From: Hordeum vulgare subsp. vulgare
Lineage: Eukaryota > Streptophyta > Magnoliopsida > Poales > Poaceae
Length of the DNA stretch: 64,000 nucleotides
Assembly (NCBI RefSeq): GCF_904849725.1
Contig: NC_058521.1
Location: 141,636,744 to 141,700,743 of the forward strand
Direction: 5' to 3'
A program made the position numbers and the translations under genes. Of this stretch, positions 46,056 through 58,431 are shown one piece after another. The number at the start of each line of letters is the position of its first letter. Position 1 is the stretch's first letter. The notes beneath the pieces were generated by a model. The model was not told where the DNA came from. It worked only from the letters and a program-made list of their open reading frames with translations, and ran no database searches.

Positions 46056-46073
46056 TGGCGCCGTTGCCGGGGA
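46056..46073 (+). other. Primer binding site of element B, tRNA-Asp type
   Basis: TGGCGCCGTTGCCGGGGA. A degenerate copy (AGTGTCGTTGCCGGGGA) lies about 37 bp upstream, from about 46019. Confidence 0.85.
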
Positions 46074-46124
46074 AGGTATTGCTATATTCTCTGAGTCAAT
46101 TGGGATTTATATCTGCTGATCACT

Positions 46125-48990
46125 ATGAAGAATCTGAAGGATCCAAAAACCAAAGTCTTGCCCTCAACTACGAGAGGAGGTAAGGAACTGCCATCTAGTT
46201 GTGCACTTGATTCACCTTCAGTTATGAGTAAGTTTGCGACATCACCTCCTGCTAGAAATCTTGATATGTTGCATGTGATTGATGATGCTTATGATGCTAC
46301 TGCTAGAGATGCTATGCTTGATACTATGCCTGATGATGCTATGCTTGATACTGCTAGAGATATTATGCCTGATACTGCTAGAGATGCTATGCCTGATACT
46401 TCTTTGCCTGATGACGCTAGAGATGCTATTTTGCGTGATGATGCTATGCTTGATACTGCTAGAGATACTACTTTTCCTGATGTGCCACTAGGGGTATTCC
46501 TTGATGCTCATATTGCTAGAGTTACTGTCAATGCTCGGGATGCTTCTGAAACTGCCGATACTATTGAGATAGAACCTGCTTTTGCTCCTGCTAGATCTAG
46601 CTCACCTAGATATGAATTGCCTGATATACCTGAGGGTTACGTTATGGAGGGAGAGATAGCTGAGGATTTTCTTGCATGTAAGGATGCCTATGACTCTGAG
46701 AAATTACTTCTCAAGTGGAAGGAAAAATCTCTGAAAGCTAGGATGAAATACGACCCGAAGTTTGCCACTTCACCTATCTTTATCACTGATAAGGATTATG
46801 AATTCTCTATCGATACTGACATAATCTCTCTAGTCAAATCTGATCCTTTCCACGGTTATGAGTCTGAGACGGTCGTAGCCCATCTTACCAAACTACACGA
46901 TATAGCCACCCTTTTTACTAGTGAGGAGAAGATCTGCCACTACTATATCCTTAAGTTGTTTCCTTTCTCTCTAAAGGATGACGCTAAAGCCTGGTTCGCT
47001 TCTCTTGCTCCTGGATGTGTGAGTAGTCCCCAGGATATGGTCTATTACTTCTGTGAGAAATATTTCCCTGTCCATAAGAAGCAAGCTGCCTTGCAGGAAA
47101 TATACAACTTAGCTCAACTCAAAGAAGAGAGTCTCCCACAATCTTGGGGGAGGCTCTCCAGCTACAGAATGCTTTGCATGATCACCCTCTTAAGAAGAAC
47201 GAGATACTTGATATCTTCTATAACGGACTTACCGATGCCTCTAAAGACCACCTAGATAGTTGTGTCAGTTGTGTTTTCAGGGAACGAACTGTAGAACAAG
47301 CTGAGACTCTACTGAATAACATCTTGATCAACGATAATGCTTGGACTGTTCCCGAACCACCTCCTAAGCCAACTCCGAAGAAAAGAGGTATTCTATTCCT
47401 CAGTCCGAAGATATGCAAGAAGCCAAGAAATCTATGCAAGAGAAAGGCATTAGATCTGAAGATGTCAAAAATCTACCACCTATCGAAGAGATCCATGGTC
47501 TCGATAACCCGATACAGGTAGTAGAAGTAAATTCTCTGCGTAGGTTTGATGAGAGTGATATTCCTTTTGATAAACCTGCTAGCCTATGCTTTGATGAATT
47601 TGACAACTTTGTTGCCAAAGAACAGAGTTTCAATGATTATGTTAGCAGACATTTGGAACAAAGTACTCGTATGCTTAGTCATTTAAGTGCTTGTGTAGAC
47701 AAAATTGTCAATGATCTGAAGCTTCTGAGTAAACATGCCTCTATGATTACTACTCAGGTAGAACAAGTACTTAAAGCTCAGAATGACTTGCTCAATGAAT
47801 TAAATGACAACTCTGTCAGAGCCATTACTAGAGGAGGCAAAATGACTCGGGAACCTTTGTATCCTGAGGGTCATCCTAAGAGAATCGATCAAGATTCTCA
47901 AGGAATTAATGCAGATGCACCCGGTCATCCTAAGGAGAAGAAGAAGGATGATAGAAACCTGCATGTTAGTTCACCAAATACTGTCACACCTGAAGAACCA
48001 AATGATATTTCTGCGTCTGATGCAGAAACACAATCTGGTGATGAACATGAACCTGGTGACAATATGGACATCGATGTTAATAATAATGCTAAACCTAGCA
48101 ATGGTGAGGATGTGGAGATTGAACCTACGGTTAATCCTGATAACCCACAGCCTAAGAGATACGATAAGAATGACTTCACTGCTAGGAAGCATGGTAAAGA
48201 AAGAGAACCATGGGTTCAGAGACCCATGCCCTTTCCTCCTAAGCCATCCAAGAAAAAGGATGATGAGGATTTTGAGCGCTTTATTGAAATGACAAGACTC
48301 GTCTTTCTGCAGATGCGGTTAGTTGATATGCTCAAAATGTCTCTATATGCCAAGTACATGAAAGATATCGTGACCAATAAACGGAAGATACCAGATCTTG
48401 AGATCTCCACCATGCTTGCCAATTACACTTTCAAAGGTGGAACTCCTAAGAAACTTGGTGATCCCAGAGTGCCCACTATACCTTGCTCCATTAAAGGAAA
48501 CTATGTAAGAACTGTCTTATGTGACCTTGGAGCCGGTGTTAGTGTTATGCCGCTCTCTCTTTATCGTAGACTTGAACTGGATAAGTTGACACCCACTGAA
48601 ATCTCTGTGCAAATGGCCGACAAATCAACTGCTTTCCCTGTCGGCATTTGCGAGGATGTGCCTGTTGCGGTTGCTAACACCACCATCTTAATGGACTTTG
48701 TTATCTTGGATATTCCCGAGGACGATACAATGGCGGTCATCCTCGGAAGACCCTTTTTAAACACTTCAGGGGTTGTTATAGATTGCAACAAAGGCAATGT
48801 CACTTTCCATGTCAACGGTAATGAGCATACCGTGCACTTTCCGAAGAAACGGTATAAAGTACATTGCATCAATGCTATCGAAAAAACTTCATCGATTCTT
48901 ATTGGGAGCTTTGAATGCCCTATTCCTCGTGTCAAGATGAAGTATGAATTGCTTGTTGGGGAGATTCATATCCCCATTGAGGTGACTTAG
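46125..48990 (+). pseudogene. Element B gag-protease, two single-base frameshifts
   Basis: Gag-protease precursor beginning at ATG 46125, about 50 bp after the primer site. The N-terminal 150 residues hold an acidic repeat of ARDAM/LDT-like units (about 46300-46480). The gag core has FPFSLKDDAKAWF near 46960. A lost G near 47156 and a lost T near 47407, each judged by comparison with A, shift the frame twice; the remainder (47413-48990) is open. The protease has DLGAGVS near 48520-48545 and ILGRPF near 48740. Ends TAG at 48988-48990. No pol follows. Confidence 0.92.
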
Positions 48991-49217
48991 TGGCTATTCG
49001 AAAATTCTCCGTTCTCTCTTGCGATTCGAGAAAGTTTTGTCATAGGGATTTGATCAACCCCATTGACGGATTTCTTTCGATGACCATGAAATGGATGAAG
49101 CAAACAGTCACATACCTCCGTTTTAAGCTTTCATTTTCCTTTTGCTTAGAGGAAAAAAGATAGGTTTAGTTTAGTTTTTCCTGTTTTCTGTTTTAGCGTC
49201 CGGGAGAAAAATACCTT

Positions 49218-49447
49218 GAAAATAAAAGTTCTCCAATGGTCCTGAAAATCTAGTATGATTGTTTCTGGAATATTTGAAAAATACTAGGACAGAGAGCTGG
49301 CCTCGGGGCCACCCCAGTGGGCCACAAGCCCTGTCACCGTGGGCTACCCCCTGGCCGCGAGGAGCAAGCTTGTGGGGCCACAGGGGCCCCCTCCACTCAT
49401 TCCAGCTCCCATTCTGTTCTTCTTCCTCCAGAAAAAATTGTTTCGCA
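49218..49447 (+). promoter_or_regulatory. Internal U3-like module of element B
   Basis: AATAAAAGTTCTCC, CCTGAAAAT, TTTCTGGAATATTTGAAAAA, hairpin 49322-49375 and CCAGAAAAAATTG in the same order and spacing as in the LTRs. No TATA at the LTR's TATA position (AGCTCCCATTCTG instead). The second ORF's ATG follows at 49773. Confidence 0.65.
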
Positions 49448-49835
49448 GCTCAAACCCGTTCTTGCTCATTTGGCTGTGATTTTCGATCTCCTTGCTCAAA
49501 GCACCATTCTCCGAACCGTTTTGGGGAAATTACTCCTTGGTAAGTGACTCCTCCGTTGGTCCAATTAGTTTGTGCTCTAGTGATTTGTCCTTCGCATATT
49601 CTTGCTACCTTGGTGACCCTGTTCTTGAGCTTGAAATGTTGATTTTAGCTGGTCCCAAGTAGTTTTAGCGCGTGATACGGTCTCTAGGCACTAGTTGGAG
49701 TAGTTGCTACAAGGTGTGGTTGGTCTTTATTCAGCTTTCTCTTGAACTTCAAAATTTCAGCAAAGAGAAATTATGTTCACGAGGAAGTTTCATGGTGGTT
49801 CCTCAAATAAGAAGGGTCCCCGTCTTTCTTTTCGG

Positions 49836-49840
49836 GAGCC
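49836..49840. repeat. Target site duplication GAGCC, left copy
   Basis: Matches 59948-59952 after element G. Confidence 0.94.
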
Positions 49841-51368
49841 TGGTGACCCACAAGTATAGGGGATCAATCGTAGTCCTTTCGATAAGTAAGAGTGTCGAAC
49901 CCAACGAGGAGCAGAAGGCTCTGATAAATGGATTTCAGCAAGGTAATAACTGCAAGCACTGAAAGTAGCGGTAACAAGTGATTGTGTAGCGAGGTGAAAT
50001 GTAGCAAGCAAAGAGTAACAAGTAACAAGTCGTAGCAACGGTGCAGCAAGTGGCCCAATCCCTTTTGTAGCAAGGGACAAGCCTGAACAAAGTCTTATAG
50101 GAGGAAAAACGCTCCCGAGGACACACGGGAATTTCTGTCATGCTAGTTTCATCATGTTCATATGATTCGCGTTCGTTACTTTGATAGTTTGATATGTGGG
50201 TGGAACGGCGCTTGGGTACTGCCCTTACTTGGACAAGCATCCCACTTATTATTAACCTCTCTCACAAGCATCCGCAACTACAAAAGAACAATTAAGACAA
50301 AGTCTAACCATAGCAATAAACTAGTGGATCCAAATCAGCCCCTCACGAAGAACGCATAGACTGGGGTTTAAGCTTCTGTCACTCCAGCAACCCAGCATCT
50401 ACTTACTACTTCCCAATGCCTTCCTCTAGGCCTAAATATGGTGAAGTGTTATGTAGTCGACGTTCACATAACACCACTAGAGGAAAAACAACATACAACA
50501 TATCAAAATACCGAACGAATATCAAATTCACATGACTATTATTAACATGACTTATCCCATGTCCTCGGGAACAAAAGTAACTACTCACAAGACATGATCA
50601 TAATCATGACCAGAGGTGTAATGAATAGCATCAAGGATCTGAACATAAACTCTTCCACCAAGTAATCCAACAAGCATCAACTACAATGAGTAATCAACAC
50701 TACTAGCAACCTTACAAGTACCAATCGGAGTCGCGAGACAAAGATTGGTTACAAGAGATGAACTAGGGATTGGAGAGGAGATGGTGCTGATGAAGATGTT
50801 GATGAAGATGCCTCCCCTCCGACAAGAGGAGTGTTGGTGATGAAGATGGCGACGGTTCCCCCCTCCGGGAGGGAAATTTCCTCGGCAGGATCGTCCTGCC
50901 GGAGCTCTAGATTGGATCTACTCAAGTTCCGCTTCGTGGCAGCGGTGAAACCATGAAAAAGCTCCCGATTGATTTTTTTTTTCTAGACCAGGACGCTTCA
51001 TATAGAAAAAGAGGCGGCTAGTGGGCCTTCAGGCAGCCCACAAGCTTGCCCACCACCACCAGGGGGTGGTGGCGGAGTGGGGGCTTGTGGGGCCCTGGTG
51101 GCCCCCTCCGGTAGTTCTTTCCCCCAGTATTTTTAATATATTCCAAAAAAAATCCATGTAAACTTTCAGGGCCTTTGGAGATGTGCAGAATAGTGGACTA
51201 GGATTTGCTCCTTTTCCAGTCCAGAATTCCAGCTACCTGAATTCTCCCTCTTCAAATAATCCTTGCAAAATAAGAGAGAAAAGGCATAAATATGGTACCG
51301 CAAGTAATATAACAGCCCAAGAAGCAATAAATATCAACATGAAAGCATGATGCAAAATGGACGTATCA
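49841..51368 (-). repeat. Element G LTR, left copy (3' LTR)
   Basis: 1528 bp, TGGTGACCCACAAG to GGACGTATCA. In the sense direction it begins TGATACGTCC and ends ATACTTGTGGGTCACCA, nearly A's LTR end. Hairpin 51038-51090; CTATATG TATA-like at 50999-51005 (minus). Confidence 0.93.
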
Positions 51369-51382
51369 ACTCCTCCAAGCTT
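51369..51382 (-). other. 3' polypurine tract of element G
   Basis: AAGCTTGGAGGAGT on the minus strand, abutting the LTR. Confidence 0.88.
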
Positions 51383-52822
51383 AGACCTCGCTTGTCCTTA
51401 AGCGAAAACCAAGTTCCATAAACATGTCCACATGTTATGGGATGAATGTGTCGATAAAACATAATACAGACATGAGGGCATCATGATCACACATAGAACA
51501 GCAATATATCATAAAGATTCTTATGAGAAAGTAACAATTCCTTCACAAAGAAAAGCAAGAAGAAAAAACCTTACCGAGAAGTAACCAACAATAGTCCGTG
51601 CTCATTGAAGCAATTGCAGTTTATCACAACATCAGAAAGAGTCAAATAAGAGCTTGTAAGGCAAAACCACATACTCAATCATCTCTTTTGTTTTCCACAA
51701 TTGTTACAACTCACGTGGTACTCATGGTGTCAAAGTTTCAGCTGGACACAAAGGAAGATAGGGGCTTATAGTTTTGCCTCCTAACGGTTTACCTCAAGGG
51801 TAAAGTCAACAACAATAAAGCATGAGTACTCAACTCCAAGTAGATATATGAATATAGATCTTTCCCAAGAATGTGACGGTAGCCAAGACAAAGGCAAAAA
51901 GGGAATTGGTGATGATCACCATGACTCTTACAAGGGTAAAAAGTAAAGGTACAAGATAGTACCTTCGCAGAGGGAAGCACAGGTTGTCATGCGCTTTTGA
52001 GGTTTGAATGCGTGTCCTATTAGTGTGGAGGAACGTCACTTTATATTGCCTCCTGTGACAAAGAACTTTATTATGCAGTCTGTCGCTTTTATGTCTTCCT
52101 CATCAGAGGTTCGTACAAAGCTTATTTTCCACACACTAATAGATCATACATATTAGAGAGCAATTTTTATTGGTTGCACCGATGACAACTTACTTGAAGG
52201 ATCTTATGCAATCCATAGGTAGGTATGATGGACTCTCATGGCAAAATTGGTTGGAGGTTTATGGATGCACAAGTAGTATCTCTACTTCGTACTGGAGTTT
52301 TGGCTAATATGAGGAGGAAGCAATCATCACATGCTAAGGGATCTCTAATCATATAAGATTGTTTGGAACCAATCAAACACAATTCATTATGATGTCTTCC
52401 TTGTCCAACATCTACTCCTAGGCATGTAATAGTTTGGTGAGTGCTCACAATTGTAAAAAGTGTCTAAGATGATATATTTATATGTGAACCTCTCTTTACT
52501 TATTACTTCTTATTAATTTCAACAATGACTAATGTCTATGTTGATTTATTCTCAACAAGTTTCAATCATCATACGTGTCATAAGTGAAGTTATCACTTTC
52601 CATAAGATCGTTTCATGATCTTTCATGATATCGTTCTTTTCATACTTTTTGATCATGGCACAAAGAAAAGCCCTTGATTAAGACACTATTTATTATATAG
52701 CTCGTAAGCTCGAATAAAACGGGGGAGAGACAAAAGCAAAAGACTCAAAATAAAAACTGAAAAGGACACAACTAAAACAAAGGTAAAAGCAAAAGATATA
52801 AAGGTGATACGATACCAGGGCA
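51383..52822 (-). other. Noncoding 3' tail of element G
   Basis: About 1.4 kb without a supported ORF, equivalent in position to the noncoding tails of A, B and E. Confidence 0.75.
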
Positions 52823-52836
52823 ACTCCCCCAAGCTT
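52823..52836 (-). other. Internal polypurine tract copy in element G
   Basis: AAGCTTGGGGGAGT on the minus strand, 33 bp after the third ORF's stop and identical to A's tract. Confidence 0.75.
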
Positions 52837-52869
52837 GGCAGAAGCCAAGGGGATTGCCCATACCAATGC

Positions 52870-53250
52870 TTAGTTGTCTTCCTTTGGTGGTGATGGTGGT
52901 GGTGTTGGAGCAGTCTTGAGCTTGCCTAATTTCCACTTGAGCAAAAAGTTCTGCTCTCTTAGATCATCATTTTCCTCCTCAAGTTTCAAAACTCTATGGC
53001 AAAGCTCCTGCTTACTCTCCTGCAAGAAACGAGAAGGGATAAACAAGGTCTTAGGCTTCTTCCTATGGTCAGGGAAGCTTGACTTCTTGAACTCCACATG
53101 GGTGTTTGCAGGTTGAGGTAGAGGAGCCTCCTCTTCATCGAAACTCGATTGCTTCTTCCATTTGGGCTCATAGTCCTCTTCCTCATCAGTGGTCCAGCCA
53201 TATGGTTCCAAATCCCCATTAATCCTAGAGTTAGCACGATCATCGGCCAC
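52870..53250 (-). CDS. Element G third ORF, 126-residue acidic/coiled-coil protein, intact
   Basis: ATG at 53250, stop at 52870, no interruptions although gag and pol of the same element are broken. Residues 1-50 are very acidic (WTTDEEEDYEPKW); 50-80 are basic; about 80-112 form a leucine-rich coiled coil (ELCHRVLKLEEENDDLREQN); the tail is Pro-rich (PTPPPSPP). No signal peptide or membrane segment. It lies after integrase, where Athila elements carry env-like ORFs, and is preceded by a U3-like module with hairpin and TATATA. Function unknown; a nucleic-acid or partner-binding role is guesswork. It is not homologous to A/B's second ORF by eye. Confidence 0.6.
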   Translation of the reverse strand: MADDRANSRINGDLEPYGWTTDEEEDYEPKWKKQSSFDEEEAPLPQPANTHVEFKKSSFPDHRKKPKTLFIPSRFLQESKQELCHRVLKLEEENDDLREQNFLLKWKLGKLKTAPTPPPSPPKEDN

Positions 53251-53344
53251 ATAGATCTCTTATTCTGAATCTTGACCTAAATCTGCGGCAAACAACAAGC
53301 TCGAAACGAAAACATAGGAAAACTGCGCGATACGGAGATCAAAA

Positions 53345-53560
53345 CCTTCGGGTGACTATATATTGATTTTTTTCTGGGCCAGAAGGAGTCCTCCGCAAGA
53401 AAACGGAGTCTGGGAGGCACAAGAGGTGCCCACAAGCTTGCCCACCGCCACCAGGGGGTGGTGGTGGAGTGGGCCCTTGTGGCTGCCTCGTTCGCTCTCC
53501 AGACTGCTTTTTATTTTTCTAATTTTCCAAAAATTCCAAAACTGAGGAAATTTCCTATTG
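53345..53560 (-). promoter_or_regulatory. Internal U3-like module of element G, upstream of its third ORF
   Basis: In the minus-strand direction: A/T-rich block, hairpin (53430-53482), CCAGAAAAAAATC and a TATATA at 53357-53363, about 105 bp before the third ORF's ATG. The order of hairpin and A-rich word copies the LTR. Here the TATA-like box is present, unlike in A and B. Confidence 0.6.
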
Positions 53561-56500
53561 GAAAAGTATCGGAGTCCAATTTCTTGCCGAAACAGATATA
53601 TCTTCATTTTCAAGGTCTAAAACAGGCTGATAAACATCCATTATGTACTCCTCTGGAGTTATGACATTGATGATATTGGTCTCAACATTTATGGGAGTAC
53701 GAGAGATGTAATGCTGTATTCTTTGCCCATTTACCACTCTAGGAAAATGTCCTTCCATGTTATTGATTTTGATGGCACCGGAACGATATACTTCCTCGAC
53801 AACATAGGGACCTTCCCATTTAGAGAGAAGCTTGCCTGCAAAGAATCTCAAACGAGAATTGTATAGCAGGACATAATCACCTACATTGAACTCTCGTTTC
53901 TGTATTCGTTTCTCATGCCATCTCTTAACCTTTTCCTTGAACAACCTGGCATTCTCATATGCCTGGGCTCTCCATTCATCCAACGAGCTGATATCAAACA
54001 ACCGCTTCTCACCGGCAAGTTTGAAATCAAAGTTGAGCTCTTTGATTGCCCAATAAGCTTTGTGTTCCAGCTCAAGAGGTAAATCACAGGCCTTACCGTA
54101 AACCATTTTATACAGTGACATGCCCATGGGATTCTTATAAGCAGTCCTATAAGCCCATAGTGCATCGTCAAGTTTGCTAGACCGGTTCTTTCGAGATCTA
54201 TTGACGGTCTTTCGTAAGATCAACTTGATATCCCTATTACTCAACTCAACTTGACCACTGGACTAAGGATGATAAGGACATGCAACTCTATGGTTGACAT
54301 CATACTTAGCTAGCATCTTGCAGAAAACACCATGAATGAAGTGTCAACCGCTATCAGTCATGAAGTATCTAGGGACTCGAAATCTTGGGAATATGACTTC
54401 TTTAAGCATCTTAATAGAGGTGTGGTGATCATCATTTTTAGTGGGGATAGCTTCTACCCACTTAGTAACGTAATCCACAGCAACTAAGATGTGAGTATAC
54501 CCATTGGAACTCGGGAAGGGTCCCATATAACCAAAGCCCCAGACATCAAATGGTTCAATGACAAGTAAATAGTTCATAGGCATCTCTTGATGCTTACTGA
54601 TGTTCCCTATCCTTTGGCATTTGTCACAAGACAAGACAAACTTGCGGACATCCTTGAAGAGAGTTGGCCAATAGAAACCTGATTGCAATACCTTATGGGC
54701 AGTTCTATCTCCAACATGGTGTCCTCCGTAGGCTTCGGAATGACACTTCTGCAGGATTTGTCCATGTTCATGTTCAGGCACACAACGTCTAATAACACCA
54801 TCTACTCCTTCCTTATAAAGGTGAGGATCATCCAAAAAGTTGTGTCTCAAATCAAAGAAGAATTTCTTCTTTGGTTGATAGGTGAAACTGGGTGGTATGT
54901 ATTTGGCTACGATATAGTTTGCATAATCGGCATACCACGATGCACTAAGTGAAGTGCGGATGACATCTAATTGCTCATCAGGAAAGCTGTCATCAATAGG
55001 TAGTGGGTCATCAAGGACATTCTCTAGCCTAGACAAGTTATCTGCTATGGGGTTATCAACACCCTTTCGGTCAACGACGTGCAAATCAAATTCCTGTAGC
55101 AGGAGAACCCATCTGATCAGCCTAGGCTTAGCGTCCTTCTTCTGCATGAGGTACTTAATAGCAGCATGATCAGAGTGAATAGTGACTTTGGAGTCAACTA
55201 TGTAAGATCTGAACTTTTCACATGCAAACACGACTGCTAAAAATTCCTTCTCAGTAGTGGCATAGTTTCTTTGGGCACTGTCTAGAGTTTTACTAGTGTA
55301 GTGAATTACATTCAGCTTCTTGTTAACTCTTTGTCCTAGAACAGCACCAACAGCATAATCACTAACGTCACACATGATTTCAAAGGGCAAGTTCCAGTCA
55401 GGTGGTTGAACAATAGGTGCAGTTATCAAAGCCTTCTTAAGTATTTCAAAGGCTTCCTCACAATCCTCATCAAAAACAAAAGGAACATCCTTCTCCAAGA
55501 GGTTGGTAAGAGGCCTAGAAATATTAGAGAAGTCTTTAATGAACCTTCTATAGAAACCAACATGACCTAGGAAACTTCGTATACCTCTAATATCTGTGGG
55601 GCAAGGCATTTTCTCAATTGCATCAGCCTTAGCCTTATCAACTTCAATGCATCTTTCAGAGATTTTGTGTCCTAAGACGATACCTTCATTAACCATAAAG
55701 TGGCACTTCTCCCAATTCAAGCCGAGGTTGGTTTCTTGGCATCTCTGTAAGACTCGATCAAGGTTGCTGAGGTAATCATCAAAGGAAGACCCCTAAACGG
55801 AGAAGTCATCCATGAAAACCTCGACAATATTTTCACAAAAGTCAGAGAATATAGCCATCATACATCTTTGGAAGGTGGCAGGTGCATTACATAAGCCAAA
55901 AGGCATACATCTATAGGCACAGGTACCGAAAGGGCACGTGAAAGTGGTTTTCTCTTGATCAGATTGTGCAACAGGTATCTGCGAGAAACCTGAATAACCG
56001 TCTAGAAAGCAGAAGTGTGTGTGCTTTGATAGCCTTTCTAGCATTTGGTCGATGAACAGCAAAGGATAATGATCTTTCCTGGTTGCCTTGTTCAGTTTCC
56101 GGAAGTCTATCACCATTCTATATCCAGTAATAATCCTTTGTGGGATTAGTTCATCCTTATCATTAGGAACGACGGTGATACCTCCCTTCTTAGGTACGCA
56201 ATGTACTAGACTTACCCAATCACTATGAGTGACACGATAAATGATTCCTGCTTCCAGAAGCTTTAATATTTCTTTTCTAACGACCTCTTTCATCTTAGGA
56301 TTCAATATCCTTTGATGATCAGCATTTGGTTTAAAGTCAGGATCGGTTTTAATCTTGTGCTGACATAGAGTAGGACTAATACCCTTAAGATCATCAAGAG
56401 TATATCCAATAGCAGCGTGGTGCTTCCTCAGAGTTTGTAGTAACTTCTTCTCTTTGCGCTCCGAGAGGAGAGCACTAATAATGATAGGATATATCTCCTT

Positions 56501-56671
56501 CTCATCAAGATAGGCATACTTAAGAGTATTAGGCAACTGTTTAAGCTCGAACAAAGGATCACCCTTCGGTGGGGGTGGATCCCCAAGCAGTTCAACAGAC
56601 AGATTATTCTTGAGAATAGGATGTTTTTCTAAGACAATTCTATCTATCTCATCTCTCTCCTCCATATGCAT
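53555..56671 (-). pseudogene. Element G RT, RNase H and integrase, three nonsense codons
   Basis: One frame broken by stops at 55793-55795, 54344-54346 and near 54266 (CAG to TAG). The RT has the catalytic FMDDFS box just before the first stop (near 55800), then RNase H with [13 protein letters not shown] near 55370. The integrase has a zinc finger (HHVGD... CDKC, about 54720-54620); the first catalytic Asp of the DDE triad is replaced by Gly (FGYMGP, codon 54530-54532), while the second Asp (MTDSG) and the Glu (GQVELSN) are present. The C-terminus has the NVGDYVLLYNSRLR module. Ends at 53555, about 300 bp before the third ORF. Confidence 0.93.
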
Positions 56672-56775
56672 ATCATTTTCATGCTCAAGCAGATATTGCT
56701 CTAAAGGATCCGTAGGAGGTACGGCAGATATTGCTCTATTTCATCCCTACCAGACAACTCTCTTTCATGGGGTTG

Positions 56776-57117
56776 TCATCCAAACTTGGAGAAGTTAAAT
56801 TCATGAGACACACCCTCGAAACTTACTGTGACAGTCTGCTTAATGCAATCAATGTGAGCATTGATAGTGTTGAGAAAGGGTCTACCAAATATGATGGGAC
56901 AAAAGCTATCTTGTGGAGTACCAAGGACGAGGAAATTAGTAGGATACTTCGTCTTACCACACAAGACTTCTACGTCTCTCACAATTCCCAGAGGGCAGAT
57001 AGTGTCTCTATTAGCTAATTTAATAGTGACATCAATGGGTTCTAACTCAGCAGGTGCAATCTCATCTTTGATTTCATCATATAGAGAACGGGGTATTGCA
57101 CTAACACTAGCTCCCAT
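56776..57117 (-). pseudogene. Element G protease segment
   Basis: Retropepsin-like domain with MGASVSAIP (active-site Asp just upstream, CDMGAS) and FGRPFLNT. It is in a different frame from both gag (57267-58340) and RT, showing one frameshift on each side. In intact relatives these form one polyprotein. Confidence 0.85.
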
Positions 57118-57266
57118 ATCACATAAACCATGGTAATAGTTATCTCCTATCTTAACAGAAACAACGGGCAGGCCAACTACAGGTCCGTGTTTGTCTTTCG
57201 CGTGAGGTTTAGCAATTCTAGCGGAGTCCTCACAGAATTTGATAACATGCCCATCTATGTCTTCGG

Positions 57267-58340
57267 CTAAGAGATCTTTGTAATAGCAACACTAGGTTCA
57301 ACTCTAATCTCCTCAGGGGGTGCAAGTGGTCTAATGTAACCCCTATGTATCACAGTTGGAGCTTTAGAATAATCCTTCATCCTAGCAGGGTATGGTGGTT
57401 TCTCAGTGTAAGCACAAGGAACAACATGATCACTAAAAGCTATGATTTTCTCCTCAACTAGATTGGTTTTGGCTATGTTGATTTCTACAGGATGATGATA
57501 CTTAAACCACTTCTCTTTGGGAAGATCAACATGAGCAGCAAAAGATTCACATAGAGAAGCTACTATCTCAGAGTCAAGTCCATACTTAGCGCTAAAATCT
57601 CTAGAGGTGTTTGTCTCAACAAAAGACTTAACGCAATCAAACTGCAAATTCCTACCTGAGTCCTTACCTTCCTCCAGCTCCCAATCTTCAGAGTTTCGTT
57701 TGATTCTCTCCAATAAATTCCATTTGTGATCAATATCCTTCTTCATAAAAGAACTGGCACAAGAAGTGTCAAGCATGGTACGATCTTCATGAGAAAGCCG
57801 AGCATAAAAGTTTTGAGTGATGATTTCTCTCGAGAGCTCATGATTGGGGCATGAATATAGCATTGATTTAGGCCTCCCCCAAGATTGAGCTATGATTTCC
57901 CTGTCACGAGGCCAAAAGTTATAAATAAAGTTCTGATCACGATGTACTAAATGCATAGGATAGAACTTTTGATGAAATTCCAATTTCAACCGATTGTAGC
58001 CCCATGATCCAGCATCATCACATAGCCTATACCATGTCAGCGCCTTATCCTTCAAAGATAAAGGAAATACTTTGTTCTTTACCTCATCCTCGGGAAAACC
58101 TGCAAGCTTAAATAAACCACAAACTTCATCTACATAGATTAGATGAAAGTCTCGATGTGAAGATCCATCTCCTGTAAAAGGATTAGCCAGCAGTTTCTCA
58201 AGCATACCCAAAGGAATTTCATAAAATATATTTTCAGTAGGTACCTCAGGTTGAGGAGCAACTCCTCGTGCTTCCGTTTGTGGTGAAGATACCCCGAACA
58301 AACTCCTCAAAGGAAGAGTTTCCATAGTGACAAGTGACAA
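57267..58340 (-). pseudogene. Element G gag
   Basis: ATG at 58340, 60 bp after the primer site. The gag core has FPLSLKDKALTWY near 58060 and a SWGRPKSML segment aligned with the SWGR/SWER region of A, B and E. No CCHC knuckle, as usual for Athila gag. The 357-codon frame is open but ends by frameshift before the protease instead of continuing into pol. Confidence 0.88.
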
Positions 58341-58402
58341 GAAATTTCAGCACAGTATAAAAATGTTTCCTTACCAATTTCCACTTACCAAAGGCGCTTC
58401 AC

Positions 58403-58420
58403 TCCCCGGCAACGGCGCCA
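58403..58420 (-). other. Primer binding site of element G, tRNA-Asp type
   Basis: TGGCGCCGTTGCCGGGGA on the minus strand, 11 bases from the right LTR. Confidence 0.92.
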
Positions 58421-58431
58421 GAAAAGAGTTT

